This document shows, piece by piece, positions 13,388-21,564 of a DNA stretch of 21,564 bases; position 1 is the first letter of the stretch, and every line of letters starts with the position of its first letter. A program made the position numbers and the translations under genes. The notes under the pieces are model-generated. The model did not search any database. It was not told the origin of the DNA and was given only the letters and a program-made list of their open reading frames with translations. The stretch comes from an uncultured Prevotellaceae bacterium (GTDB lineage: Bacteria; Bacteroidota; Bacteroidia; Bacteroidales; Bacteroidaceae): the NCBI GenBank assembly GCA_937893145.1, contig CALBJW010000116.1, positions 1 to 21,564 on the forward strand, read 5' to 3'.

Positions 13388-16099
13388 TTATTCCATCTTT
13401 ATGTTTTCGCAATCATCATGGATGAAGGTTTCTCGAATGTCGGGTTGCTGCCATGAGAGGTGAACATTACGGAAAGTGATGTTCTTGGCATGGCGAATGT
13501 AGAAGCCTTTGGCTGGTACGATGCCAAACATCCAAGGTTCGGGATAGACGGACTCTGCTTCGGGAACGGATTGAGAGAGGTTGACAAATGGAGCAGGGTG
13601 GCGGTCGAGGGGATTGGTAGGTTGGTCGGTTGACTGTATGCCACCACGATACTCTATCTCTATGTTCTCGAGGAGGACATTGCTGATATGGTGGTTTGGT
13701 ATGCCCGATATGATGGACGAATAGCGTGAGTCAACATCATGTGCCTTGATGTTGCGAATCACGACATTGTTGAGACAACCAACAGGTGTGCCTTCGGGAC
13801 TACGCATTCGACTACCAAGACGGAGGAAGATGGCGGCATTGGTGATGTGGTTCATGTCGATATTCTCGATAGTGATGTTCTCGAGTTTGCCACCATCGAC
13901 GGTTTCTAATGCTATGCCTCGACACCACTCGAACTGACAATTTCGGATGGTGATGTCACGATAACCACCACTTGACTCTGTGCCGAGTTTGATGCGACCA
14001 GTCCGACCACCACGGTCTGGAGCATCGGGACCTTCTAACTGGAGGGTGCCATCGAGGAATGTGCCGCAGTCATAGCCCGTAACCTTACAGCGTTCGACAA
14101 GGATGCGTTCGCAGTCGAGGAATCTGCCAAGTGCATAACTGGACTTCAGGACAATGGCATCGTCCCAAGGACTATTGACCTGGCAGTCTGTGATGGTCAC
14201 ATCCTGACAACAGTCGATGTCGAGTGCATCACGATTGGTGTCGATACGCAGTCCTTTGATGGTCATATCCTTTACTCCTGTAGCAAGGAGGGCGAAATGT
14301 CCACATTGTAACATCTCAAATCCTTCGAGACGAACACCAGTACACTCTCGGAGGGCTATGGCTTTGTTGGCTTCGAATGACTTATTGCGACTGAGTCCAC
14401 GAGTCATGTTGCTGCCTGTAATTCTTCCTTTGCCCTCGATAGCGATGTTGTGGAGCCCAATGCCATAGATGAGCGAGTTGCACCAATGGCTATGACCGAA
14501 GTCCTGGTACTTGTCGAAAGGGTTGTCTTCTGCGGTGTCGTAGCCCGTAGTCTCTGTATGATTAGCTGCACATATCTCTGCTCCCTCTTCGAGGTGGAGT
14601 GTGACATTGTTCTGCAAACGGATAGAGTAGCACATGTATTGTCCTTTAGGAAAAAGGACTGTACCACCACCACTCTGTGAAACGGACTTTATGGTTTGGT
14701 TTATGCTCTCGGAATCGATAGTCTTGCCATCACCTTTTGCTCCAAAATCCTTGACACTGACTTGATGCTTGTCTGTGTGAAGTGCTGACTGAACATCAAC
14801 CATCATGAGGTTGAGTCGTTTACCATCTGTGAAGTGGCCAGACTGGAAGAGGAGGTATTTGCCATCAGGACTGAAATGGGGTTGAGCATGGTCGGGCTTC
14901 ATCTTGCAGTCGGTAGCAATGAGGGTGCGTTGACCTGTTTCGTTATTGATGATATAAACATTGCCAGCAAAGGTGTCGCCAGTAGAGAACTTACCATCAC
15001 GAGTAGAGTTGCAATGCCAGAAACCACGACCTCCAAGCATCGGTTCGGGGTTGAAAGGACATCCTTCGAGTTCGACCTGACCAAGACATTCTACATCATT
15101 GGTACGAAGGTTGATACGCATGATTCCACTTGCTTGTTTGCGAAGACGGTCTTGAAAACCAAGTATGTTGAAATACACATGGTCTTTGGTCTGGAAGGTC
15201 TCGTGAGTAACCCAGTCGAGTGGTGTTTCCTTATAGATAGGACGGAAATCTGTGCCATCAGCACGGACGAACCACATACGCTGATGTGCATCGCCACCAG
15301 TCTCGTTGCAGAAAAGTATCTCTTCGTTGATGAAACGACTGGACTGTATGTGGCCTACCTTGAAGAGTGTATTGACCACAACGGATACTTCACCAGAATT
15401 GAGGTTTACCTTACGAATACCACCAAGTGATGGTTTAATCTTGATAGGTTGATTTCCTTCTGGTTTGAAGGCTATGCGTTCCATCTCTTCGAGTTCGGCA
15501 GATGTACCTTTGCGTTCAACAACGATATATGCAAAGTCGTCATTACAACTGACACACCATCCTCCAGGATTGCCAATGATGGAGTCGTTGAGAGGGATGG
15601 AGGCAAGAAGATGTTCATATCTTCCTGCCTTCTTTACCCTGCCATTGGTGGCATCGTTCCATAGTTCGTCGATGCTAACTTTGTATAGGTTCCATGTAGA
15701 ACCTTTCTTCTTGTTGTCAACCTTACGATTGATGAAGAAATGATTGGTCTTGTTGGCTAAATATACACTGCCGTGGTCACCCTCTGTTATCTGGAGCATT
15801 CTGCCTGTTGATGCCTCCATAAGGAAGAACTGTCCTTTGCGTTTTTCACCAGCACGAACACTCGAACGAAACAGGATGAAACGACCATCTGCTGTCCACA
15901 TAGGGTCAGTCTGGTAGATATAGGAGTCGTTGGAGAGTGTGTCGGTCAACACCTTGATGTTCACTCCCGAGATATTGTCAGTATATGTGAACCACTCTGT
16001 AGGGTAGAGTGTTCCAATGCCATTTGGCTTCTTGTCCTGTGCAAAGAGTGATGCAATGGCAAATAGGGAGAGGGTGAGTGTGAGAGCTAATTTTTTCAT
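13388..16099 (-). CDS. PL22-like oligogalacturonate lyase / GH28 fusion
   Basis: A 903-residue exported protein (signal 1-20, SLFAQ). Residues about 30-440 form a beta-propeller like oligogalacturonate lyase (PL22): VGHIQ (H250), CNETGGDAHQRMW (264-276), DWVTHETF (H299), a propeller DG turn at WHCNSTRDGKFSTGD, and HAQPHFSPDGKYLLF (404-418). Residues about 446-900 form a GH28 parallel beta-helix: VSVKDFGAKGDG entry (447-458), NRDALDID (622-629) and WDDAIVLKS (645-653), corresponding to the NTD and DD catalytic motifs. Later repeats such as ENITIENI and NVVIRNI are helix coils. The usual GHG and RIK motifs look replaced (TGR at 700-702, ALE at 730-732). The expected role is cleaving pectic oligomers in the periplasm or outside. 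It is the last gene of the minus-strand set, 86 bp after the large modular protein. The start ATG at 16099 gives a normal signal peptide. Domain assignments are firm; substrate and whether both halves are active are open. Confidence 0.85.
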   Translation of the reverse strand: MKKLALTLTLSLFAIASLFAQDKKPNGIGTLYPTEWFTYTDNISGVNIKVLTDTLSNDSYIYQTDPMWTADGRFILFRSSVRAGEKRKGQFFLMEASTGRMLQITEGDHGSVYLANKTNHFFINRKVDNKKKGSTWNLYKVSIDELWNDATNGRVKKAGRYEHLLASIPLNDSIIGNPGGWCVSCNDDFAYIVVERKGTSAELEEMERIAFKPEGNQPIKIKPSLGGIRKVNLNSGEVSVVVNTLFKVGHIQSSRFINEEILFCNETGGDAHQRMWFVRADGTDFRPIYKETPLDWVTHETFQTKDHVYFNILGFQDRLRKQASGIMRINLRTNDVECLGQVELEGCPFNPEPMLGGRGFWHCNSTRDGKFSTGDTFAGNVYIINNETGQRTLIATDCKMKPDHAQPHFSPDGKYLLFQSGHFTDGKRLNLMMVDVQSALHTDKHQVSVKDFGAKGDGKTIDSESINQTIKSVSQSGGGTVLFPKGQYMCYSIRLQNNVTLHLEEGAEICAANHTETTGYDTAEDNPFDKYQDFGHSHWCNSLIYGIGLHNIAIEGKGRITGSNMTRGLSRNKSFEANKAIALRECTGVRLEGFEMLQCGHFALLATGVKDMTIKGLRIDTNRDALDIDCCQDVTITDCQVNSPWDDAIVLKSSYALGRFLDCERILVERCKVTGYDCGTFLDGTLQLEGPDAPDRGGRTGRIKLGTESSGGYRDITIRNCQFEWCRGIALETVDGGKLENITIENIDMNHITNAAIFLRLGSRMRSPEGTPVGCLNNVVIRNIKAHDVDSRYSSIISGIPNHHISNVLLENIEIEYRGGIQSTDQPTNPLDRHPAPFVNLSQSVPEAESVYPEPWMFGIVPAKGFYIRHAKNITFRNVHLSWQQPDIRETFIHDDCENIKME

Positions 16100-16140
16100 G
16101 AGAAATGAGTTTTGAAGGTTAACTTGTCTGGAGAGTATAA

Positions 16141-16170
16141 GGGGAGTTAAAGTGTTGTCTTTAACTCCCC
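16141..16170 (-). terminator. Hairpin after the 1169-residue protein gene
   Basis: A perfect 12-bp stem (GGGGAGTTAAAG at 16141-16152 with 16159-16170) with a 6-nt loop lies 15 nt past the stop codon on the minus strand. Downstream on that strand is TTATACTCTCC, so there is no strong U-tract. It could terminate part of the transcripts or protect a 3' end, giving less of the PL22-GH28 message than of the upstream gene. Confidence 0.6.
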
Positions 16171-16185
16171 CAAAAACAAATTCCT

Positions 16186-19100
16186 TTACTTAGCAATATA
16201 CTTCTGACCTCCCTTGATGTAGATGGTCTTAGGCTGAGGAACAGCGATACGCTGACCATTGAGATTGTAGATAGCGTTGTTGAGTGGTATTGTTACTGTT
16301 TCTGTACGCTCAATAGCTGTCGTGTCGTCAATGTTGATAGTGTATGTAAATGTCACCTTAGCCATGATTTGCTTGTTCTTACCCTTTGAGTCGTCGGAAG
16401 TAATCTTACTGTTGTCAAACTTGAGAACAACGCTCTGATATGCTGTGAAACCACTCTTTGAGAATGTTGTGGCTGTCTGAGTCATTGTACCACCATTGAA
16501 TGTGTGAGGTTCGTCGATGAGAGACTCCTCGCTACCGTCAATGTACATACCGATGAGGTCGATAGAGCGGTCTGCCGTGTCGGATGTATTGTTGCTATAA
16601 CCCTCGACTGTGATACCAGTAATCTTGTAGTCTTCCTTTACACGGAAAGTGAGAGTGTTGCCATTGTTGCCAGTACGCATCTTGAGATAACCATTCTTTG
16701 TAGAGTTGGTGATTTCACCTGCTTCACCAGCAATATAGCAAGTACCTGTTACTACTTCCTTGTCAGCTGCTGGAACGGCAAGTGTCTCTGTGCTTTCTGC
16801 TGGGATGAGAAGAGCAAATACTGAGAGCATCTCCTTGTAGAGTTCGTTGAGTTGAGGAGTAGTCAAATTGTAGTAGTTGACTACCTTTTCAAAAATAGCT
16901 TCGAATGCAGCCTTGCCTTCTTCATCAACTGTATCGTAGGCTATAGTCATTTTGTCAAAGAGAGAGTTGTGCTTTCTTATTGCTTCTGCATTTTCATGAG
17001 CAGCCTGAGTTGCAGTGTTGAGGTCAACGAGTGCATTGTACATCATATCAGCACTTGAACCAATCATGCTCATGGCATATTCTGCAGCGTCTTTTGCATC
17101 AGTGATAGCAGGTTCTGTCATTTCTGAGCCACCAAGAGCAAATGCTTCAAGTTGAGCGGACATTGCTGAGAGTGCTTCCTTGAGTGCTGTTTCGTTGCGG
17201 CCTTCGTAAGTGAGTTTGAAGTCGGACCAAAGAACCCAGTGAGCAGATACTCCATTTGATGTGAGACCAATCTTCATTTCGCCATTGCTAACGAATCCAT
17301 ATACTTTCTGTTCGTAACGACCAGAACGGAATGCGTAAGATGCACCAGACATACCGTTAGGAATGTATGCGTCTTCACCATCTACATTTACCATGACATC
17401 GTTGTTTGTTGTACCGCTTGTGTCGGTATAACCCTCTGAAATACTTCCTTCGAAGAATGAGTTGACATAGTTGACAGCCTTGTTTACAGGAATAGCATCA
17501 GCGAGGATGTTCTGTACTGGTGTCTGAATGTCGTTCATGAAGAGGTAAGTAGTTGTAGGTGTATTGATGTCGTAGTTGCCATTTTCATCAGGTCTTTCAA
17601 ATGCCTTGCAAGAGAGAGAGAAGAGACCGTTTGGTACATCCTTTACAATCTGGTAGATTTCAACTGGACCACCGTAGCGTTCTACACAAGGGAAATCGGT
17701 GAGACCACCTGCTGTGCCTGCATTCTTTACCCAATCGGTGAAACCGTTCTTGAACGATGCGTTCTTCAACATATCTGTGCAGTCTGAACCTTCCTGGAGG
17801 GAATGTGTAACCGCTGAAGTGTAGAGTTCTTCTACCTTCTTGATGTAGGCAGTAATGTCGGCTGTGGAAAGTGTACGGTCGCCTTCAAGGATAGCAACAG
17901 GGTTAGGTGTAGGATAACCTTCTACTTCATCCACTGTCTGCATGAAGTCAGAGAATGCATCCCACTCTTCACCAGTGAGGTCAACCTTCTCGGCAATGGC
18001 ATTGCTCCAAACCTCAATCTTAGACAAGAGGTTTTCGTATGCAATCTTATTGTTGAGAATGTCAATCATTGATGCAGAAACATTTGCAACAGCTTTCTTT
18101 GCATCAGGAAGAGTAGTGGTTGAAAGATATTCATTTACTGCCTCGTTGTATGAAGCAAGAAGTGTTGGATTGGCATCTACATCTTCAAGTTCTTCGAGCT
18201 TAACAGACTGCTTGAAGAGTTTGAGTGCATTCTCTTCCATGTTGTTTGTGCCGTAGTAGGAGAGGGTAGTGTTCTTGAATGCAAACCAGTTGTAGTTGCA
18301 AGCATGAATGTCGAATCCAAGAACGATGTCGCCACTTTCCTTCACGATGGCAATAACCGAGAAGTAGTCTTTGTTCCAAAGGATAGACTTTTTACCATTG
18401 TATGTTACTCCAGACATATCCTGAAGAACGATAGTGTCGTTGGCACAGAACATCTTGGCTCCCTTGAATGCTGTAATCTTGTCAGCTTCACGATAGAGAC
18501 GTACATCGGCTGTGAACTTATAAAGACCTGCTGGCATAGAAGAGAGAGTCTGGGTAATGAAACAGTCGGAGATAGTGCTGCCAGAACCAATCTTCATCTC
18601 ACAGAATGAAGGTGTCATGTCTGTTCCATCGGCTCCATCAACAGCTTCAGTAGCAGATGTGTTGGTTCCCCAAGTACCATTTGTGCTGACACCCTTCCAA
18701 GTGCGAGTCCAACGTGAAGTGCTTGTTCCGTTGCCAATAGCTGATGAGAAATCAACAGGATTGTCGATTGAGGCTGTTGCACCAAGCTGCTTGTATGCCT
18801 CTTCGTAAATCTGTGCAGTGGCAGCGTTAATCTCTTCTGAAGTGGAATTGATGTTGTCACAAATAGCTTTGAGTGAAGAAAGGTCAACTGTTGGATATGT
18901 TGACATTGCCTCTTTGTATGTATTTGTGAAAGCAATGATTGCTTCAGTTGTTGCTAATGCTTCACTCAACTCTTCGAATGAAGAAGATGAATTGTTGTAG
19001 ATGGCTTCAAGTTTGCTGAAGTCATGCTGAATGCCGTCTGTTTTAGCATTTTCAATGGCACTAATCAAATTCTTGGCACAGAGATATTTCTCTACTTGTG

Positions 19101-19695
19101 GTTTGAGAGACTCGTATTCTTCTGCATCGATGAAGTACCATGTGTCGTAGAATTTACCAGTAAAACTCAGGACTGTCTCCTCACCATCATAATATGTCTG
19201 TTCGAAGTCATTGATGTAGAGACGAGTGTCGCCCTTCTTGCCTTGATAGATTTCTGCGACACCAAGTGTGTATGATGGATCGTAACCGTTGTTTGCAAAC
19301 TTATACGAACCGTCGCCCTGAGGAATGACTGCCCAAGTATCGGTGTTTGGATATGTCTCTGAACCTGTAGAGTTTGGAGCATCAGTCCACATGGCATCAA
19401 AACTGTTACAAGAGAGATAGTACCATCCTGGCTTAGCAGAAGGGTAGTCGCAGAAGTTATAGTTGCCATTACCTATAAGGACAAACTTAACGGAATCGGC
19501 TTGGATACCTATAGAGGCACGAGTACCATATTCATTGCCACAAGTATAGAAACCTCCTGCATCCTTATTATAAAGGAATTGCGGAGTTCCATCTGTAGCC
19601 ATTTCCTGTGTCTTGCTTGGTACAGGAACCGACCATTGTGCATAACTTGATGCACAAATCATCGATAGGAATAAATATGAAAGACTTTTCTTCAT
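16186..19695 (-). CDS. Large modular secreted protein with sorting tail
   Basis: A 1169-residue protein of unknown function. After a signal peptide (1-20, SYAQ) come an N-terminal beta-rich region (about 20-195, many aromatics: GWYYLSCNSFDAMW, DTWYFIDAEEYE), a helical spacer (about 196-305), a jelly-roll-like module (about 308-482, ITQTLSSMPAGLYKFTADVRLY ... WFAFKNTTLSYYG), a helical spacer (485-632), a second such module (about 640-832, IYQIVKDVPNGLFSLSCKAFER ... WVLWSDFKLTYEG), more helices (833-965) and a third beta module (about 970-1120). A tail of AIYNLNGQRI...TIYIKGGQKYIAK closes the protein. The alternation of galactose-binding-like sandwiches and FIVAR-like helical linkers suggests a multivalent carbohydrate-binding surface protein. 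No catalytic motif is visible. It sits between the GH3 and PL22-GH28 genes, which supports a glycan role. Confidence 0.75.
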   Translation of the reverse strand: MKKSLSYLFLSMICASSYAQWSVPVPSKTQEMATDGTPQFLYNKDAGGFYTCGNEYGTRASIGIQADSVKFVLIGNGNYNFCDYPSAKPGWYYLSCNSFDAMWTDAPNSTGSETYPNTDTWAVIPQGDGSYKFANNGYDPSYTLGVAEIYQGKKGDTRLYINDFEQTYYDGEETVLSFTGKFYDTWYFIDAEEYESLKPQVEKYLCAKNLISAIENAKTDGIQHDFSKLEAIYNNSSSSFEELSEALATTEAIIAFTNTYKEAMSTYPTVDLSSLKAICDNINSTSEEINAATAQIYEEAYKQLGATASIDNPVDFSSAIGNGTSTSRWTRTWKGVSTNGTWGTNTSATEAVDGADGTDMTPSFCEMKIGSGSTISDCFITQTLSSMPAGLYKFTADVRLYREADKITAFKGAKMFCANDTIVLQDMSGVTYNGKKSILWNKDYFSVIAIVKESGDIVLGFDIHACNYNWFAFKNTTLSYYGTNNMEENALKLFKQSVKLEELEDVDANPTLLASYNEAVNEYLSTTTLPDAKKAVANVSASMIDILNNKIAYENLLSKIEVWSNAIAEKVDLTGEEWDAFSDFMQTVDEVEGYPTPNPVAILEGDRTLSTADITAYIKKVEELYTSAVTHSLQEGSDCTDMLKNASFKNGFTDWVKNAGTAGGLTDFPCVERYGGPVEIYQIVKDVPNGLFSLSCKAFERPDENGNYDINTPTTTYLFMNDIQTPVQNILADAIPVNKAVNYVNSFFEGSISEGYTDTSGTTNNDVMVNVDGEDAYIPNGMSGASYAFRSGRYEQKVYGFVSNGEMKIGLTSNGVSAHWVLWSDFKLTYEGRNETALKEALSAMSAQLEAFALGGSEMTEPAITDAKDAAEYAMSMIGSSADMMYNALVDLNTATQAAHENAEAIRKHNSLFDKMTIAYDTVDEEGKAAFEAIFEKVVNYYNLTTPQLNELYKEMLSVFALLIPAESTETLAVPAADKEVVTGTCYIAGEAGEITNSTKNGYLKMRTGNNGNTLTFRVKEDYKITGITVEGYSNNTSDTADRSIDLIGMYIDGSEESLIDEPHTFNGGTMTQTATTFSKSGFTAYQSVVLKFDNSKITSDDSKGKNKQIMAKVTFTYTINIDDTTAIERTETVTIPLNNAIYNLNGQRIAVPQPKTIYIKGGQKYIAK

Positions 19696-19751
19696 AAATG
19701 GTTTTTGTTTAATAAATAAGATAGTTTGGTTGTTGGTTATTTGGTTGTTTT

Positions 19752-19793
19752 GCTACAAATGTTACAATGTTACATGTAACAATTTATTTCAAC
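19752..19793 (-). repeat. TGTAACATT repeat overlapping the GH3 3' end
   Basis: CTACAAATGTTACAATG leads into a perfect 14-bp palindrome TGTTACATGTAACA (19769-19782) and then ATTTATTTCAAC, which includes the stop codon of the GH3 gene. It matches the 13334-13386 repeat nearly base for base in the last 25 bp. It probably acts as a 3'-end structure or is a dispersed repeat. Confidence 0.7.
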
Positions 19794-21564
19794 TCCATGC
19801 TTGGTTTCATGACATCATGACATTGTACCTTTGAAGTGCGAGAAATGTTGACTGTAGCATTGGCACGAATGTCCTCTACGTTTGCTCCAAACTTGAATGT
19901 ATATTTGCCTGATGCTGTTTCCCAACACTGGTTTGATTCGTTGAACGATGCAAGGTCGTAGGCTGTGACCTTCATTGTGAGTGTCTGGCTCTCGCGTGGT
20001 TTGAGTTCACGAGTCTTAGCAAATGACTTAAGTTCTTGTGCTGGTTTCTCAAGTCCACCAGAAGGGGCTGACACATAGAGCTGAACGGCTTCTTTTCCGC
20101 TGACTGAACCTGTGTTTGTCACTGTGATGGAAGCGATGAATCCGTCTTTTGTGGCACGAACAGATGGTTTGCTATATGAGAATGTTGTATAGCTCAAACC
20201 ATATCCGAATGGGTATGACACTTCTTTGCCTACGGTGTTGAAATAACGATAGCCTACGTTGAGTTCTTCACGGTGGAGGGTAAAGTCATTGAACTCCTGT
20301 TTTCCATCACGACGAACACCATTGCGAATGTTAGGGAAATCGGCAGAAGAAGGCACGTCGATAAGTGATACTGGCCATGTCATAGTGAGTTTGCCTGAAG
20401 GATTGGCTTTGCCTGTGAGAACATCGGCTACAGAGTAACCGCCTTCCTGACCTGGTTGCCATGCAAGGAGGATGGCATCTGGCTTGCCCTTCCATGATGA
20501 TGTTTCCAGAACATTACCCATGTTGAGGATAACAACGACTTTCTTGCCCTTCATGTGGAAGGCATTGCAAACATTACTGATGAGGTTCTGTTCTACTTCT
20601 GTGAGATTGAAGTCGTCGGTTTCCTTTCGGTCGCTACCTTCACCAGCTTGTCTGCCAATGGTGATGATTGCCATCTCTGACTCTTCTGCTTGGGAGTTGA
20701 TGATGTCGCGAGACAAATCAAGTTCTGGAAGTACTGGTTTACCCCAGAACCAACCACGACGAGTGACTGCTGAAGAAAGACTCTCCTGATATGTCTTGTA
20801 GTTCTGATAGACCTTTGCAAGTTTTTCGTTCACATTGAGTCCTGCTGCATTGAGTCCTGTCATAAGGTCAATGGTATATGCTTTGTTTACATCCCCCGAA
20901 CCTGTACCACCTGCTATGAAATCGTAGGATGTGATACCAAATACTGATACCTTATTAATATCTTTGATAGGGAGTGCAGAACCAGTATTCTTCAAGAGTA
21001 CCATACCTTCATTTGCACTCTGACGAGTGACTGCTGCATGTGCCTTGAGGTCTGGCTTGTTGGAATACTGATAACCACGATAGTGAGGTGTCTTGACAAG
21101 ATACTGAAGAATGCGTTTAACACAGATGTCGAGGTCCTCCATCTTGAGTTCACCATTCTTAACCTTATTGATTACTTCTTGTGTTTGAGCAGGATTACCA
21201 GGTTCCATGAGGTCATTGCCTGCATGAATCTGTGCTGCGGTGTTGCGTTGACCAGTCCAGTCTGTCATCACGATGCCATCATATCCCCATTCATCACGAA
21301 GGATAGTGGTGAGGAGTTCACGATTCTCTTGTGTGAAAGGACCATTGAGACGGTTGTAGGAAGACATGACAGTCCAAGGATTAGACTCACGAACTGCTAT
21401 CTCAAATCCCTTGAGGTATATCTCACGAAGAGCACGCTGTGACATTACTTCATCAACTTCTGTACGACGAGTCTCTTGTGAATTACCAGCAAAGTGCTTG
21501 ATTGATGTACCTACTCCCTGACTCTGAATACCACGAACATAAGCTGCTGCTATCTTGCCTGTTA
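19784..21564 (-). CDS. GH3 glycoside hydrolase, 5' end beyond window
   Basis: 592 residues are visible; the frame is open to the window edge, so the N terminus and signal peptide are missing. Read from 21562 inward, the first codons give a GH3 signature with GIQSQGVGTSIKHFAGN and QETRRTEVDE, which lies upstream of the first Met at 21445. That Met is therefore internal and not a start. The catalytic nucleophile is Asp in GIVMTDWTG (codon 21262-21260), and a candidate acid/base is Glu in the GEGSDR loop (about 20641-20639). A fibronectin-III-like domain occupies the end (KEAVQLYVSAPSG ... TLTMKVTAYDLASF ... GKYTFKFG). Such multidomain enzymes are usually exo-acting beta-glucosidases or beta-xylosidases; the specificity cannot be told from what is visible. 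It is the most upstream visible gene of the minus-strand set, 88 bp before the large modular protein gene. Confidence 0.93.
   Translation of the reverse strand, partial: TGKIAAAYVRGIQSQGVGTSIKHFAGNSQETRRTEVDEVMSQRALREIYLKGFEIAVRESNPWTVMSSYNRLNGPFTQENRELLTTILRDEWGYDGIVMTDWTGQRNTAAQIHAGNDLMEPGNPAQTQEVINKVKNGELKMEDLDICVKRILQYLVKTPHYRGYQYSNKPDLKAHAAVTRQSANEGMVLLKNTGSALPIKDINKVSVFGITSYDFIAGGTGSGDVNKAYTIDLMTGLNAAGLNVNEKLAKVYQNYKTYQESLSSAVTRRGWFWGKPVLPELDLSRDIINSQAEESEMAIITIGRQAGEGSDRKETDDFNLTEVEQNLISNVCNAFHMKGKKVVVILNMGNVLETSSWKGKPDAILLAWQPGQEGGYSVADVLTGKANPSGKLTMTWPVSLIDVPSSADFPNIRNGVRRDGKQEFNDFTLHREELNVGYRYFNTVGKEVSYPFGYGLSYTTFSYSKPSVRATKDGFIASITVTNTGSVSGKEAVQLYVSAPSGGLEKPAQELKSFAKTRELKPRESQTLTMKVTAYDLASFNESNQCWETASGKYTFKFGANVEDIRANATVNISRTSKVQCHDVMKPSMELK

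Noticed and set aside
14834..15430. Plus-strand ORF of 198 codons within the PL22-GH28 gene
   Set aside because: The opposite strand carries clear PL22 motifs at this place; this frame has none.
21443..21445. Met at 21445 as start of the GH3 protein
   Set aside because: The frame continues to the window edge with GH3 core sequence (KHFAGN, QETRR), so this Met is internal.

Overview
The window comes from a Bacteroidota chromosome, most likely a Bacteroidales member of the Prevotella/Segatella/Bacteroides type. Four things support this: a SusC/SusD outer-membrane pair with lipoproteins; promoters of the Bacteroidetes form (TTTG, about 19-20 bp, TAnnTTTG) instead of E. coli -35/-10 boxes; two secreted proteins ending in a type-IX-like tail (YNLxGQ(K/R)... 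GI/TIYI...GGK/Q); and families of short intergenic repeats often seen in this phylum. The genus is an inference.

Layout. (1) 1-359 is non-coding and holds tandem palindromes, a long hairpin and a hairpin terminator. (2) 360-1084, minus strand, is a two-gene toxin-antitoxin operon: a RelB/DinJ-type antitoxin followed, with a 4-bp overlap, by a PIN-domain toxin. It has its own promoter and a palindromic operator. (3) 1465-13280, plus strand, is a seven-gene operon behind one good promoter (1414-1444): secreted alpha/beta hydrolase, TlpA-type thioredoxin protein, four-domain beta-rich protein with a sorting tail, SusC-like TonB-dependent transporter, SusD-like lipoprotein, DUF4843-type lipoprotein and PKD-like lipoprotein. 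Repeat-bearing intergenic gaps divide it into segments. (4) 13297-13333 is a strong terminator at the convergent junction. (5) 21564-13388, minus strand, is a convergent set: a GH3 glycosidase (5' end outside the window), a 1169-residue modular secreted protein with a sorting tail, and a 903-residue fusion of an oligogalacturonate-lyase-like (PL22) propeller with a GH28 pectinase-like beta-helix.

How the parts may work together (inference). The minus-strand genes look like pectin or plant cell-wall glycan enzymes plus a large candidate binding protein. The plus-strand genes give the cell-surface import machine, with an esterase and a periplasmic thiol-disulfide protein. Together they could form one polysaccharide utilisation locus split into two convergent operons. 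However, the SusCD + DUF4843 + PKD-like + TlpA set also occurs in loci not dedicated to glycans, so the substrate is open. No regulator (HTCS, SusR, sigma/anti-sigma) is present in the window. The most unusual items are the PL22-GH28 fusion with altered active-site motifs, the 1169-residue protein, the four-domain repeat protein, and the related hairpin repeats that bracket the susCD pair.
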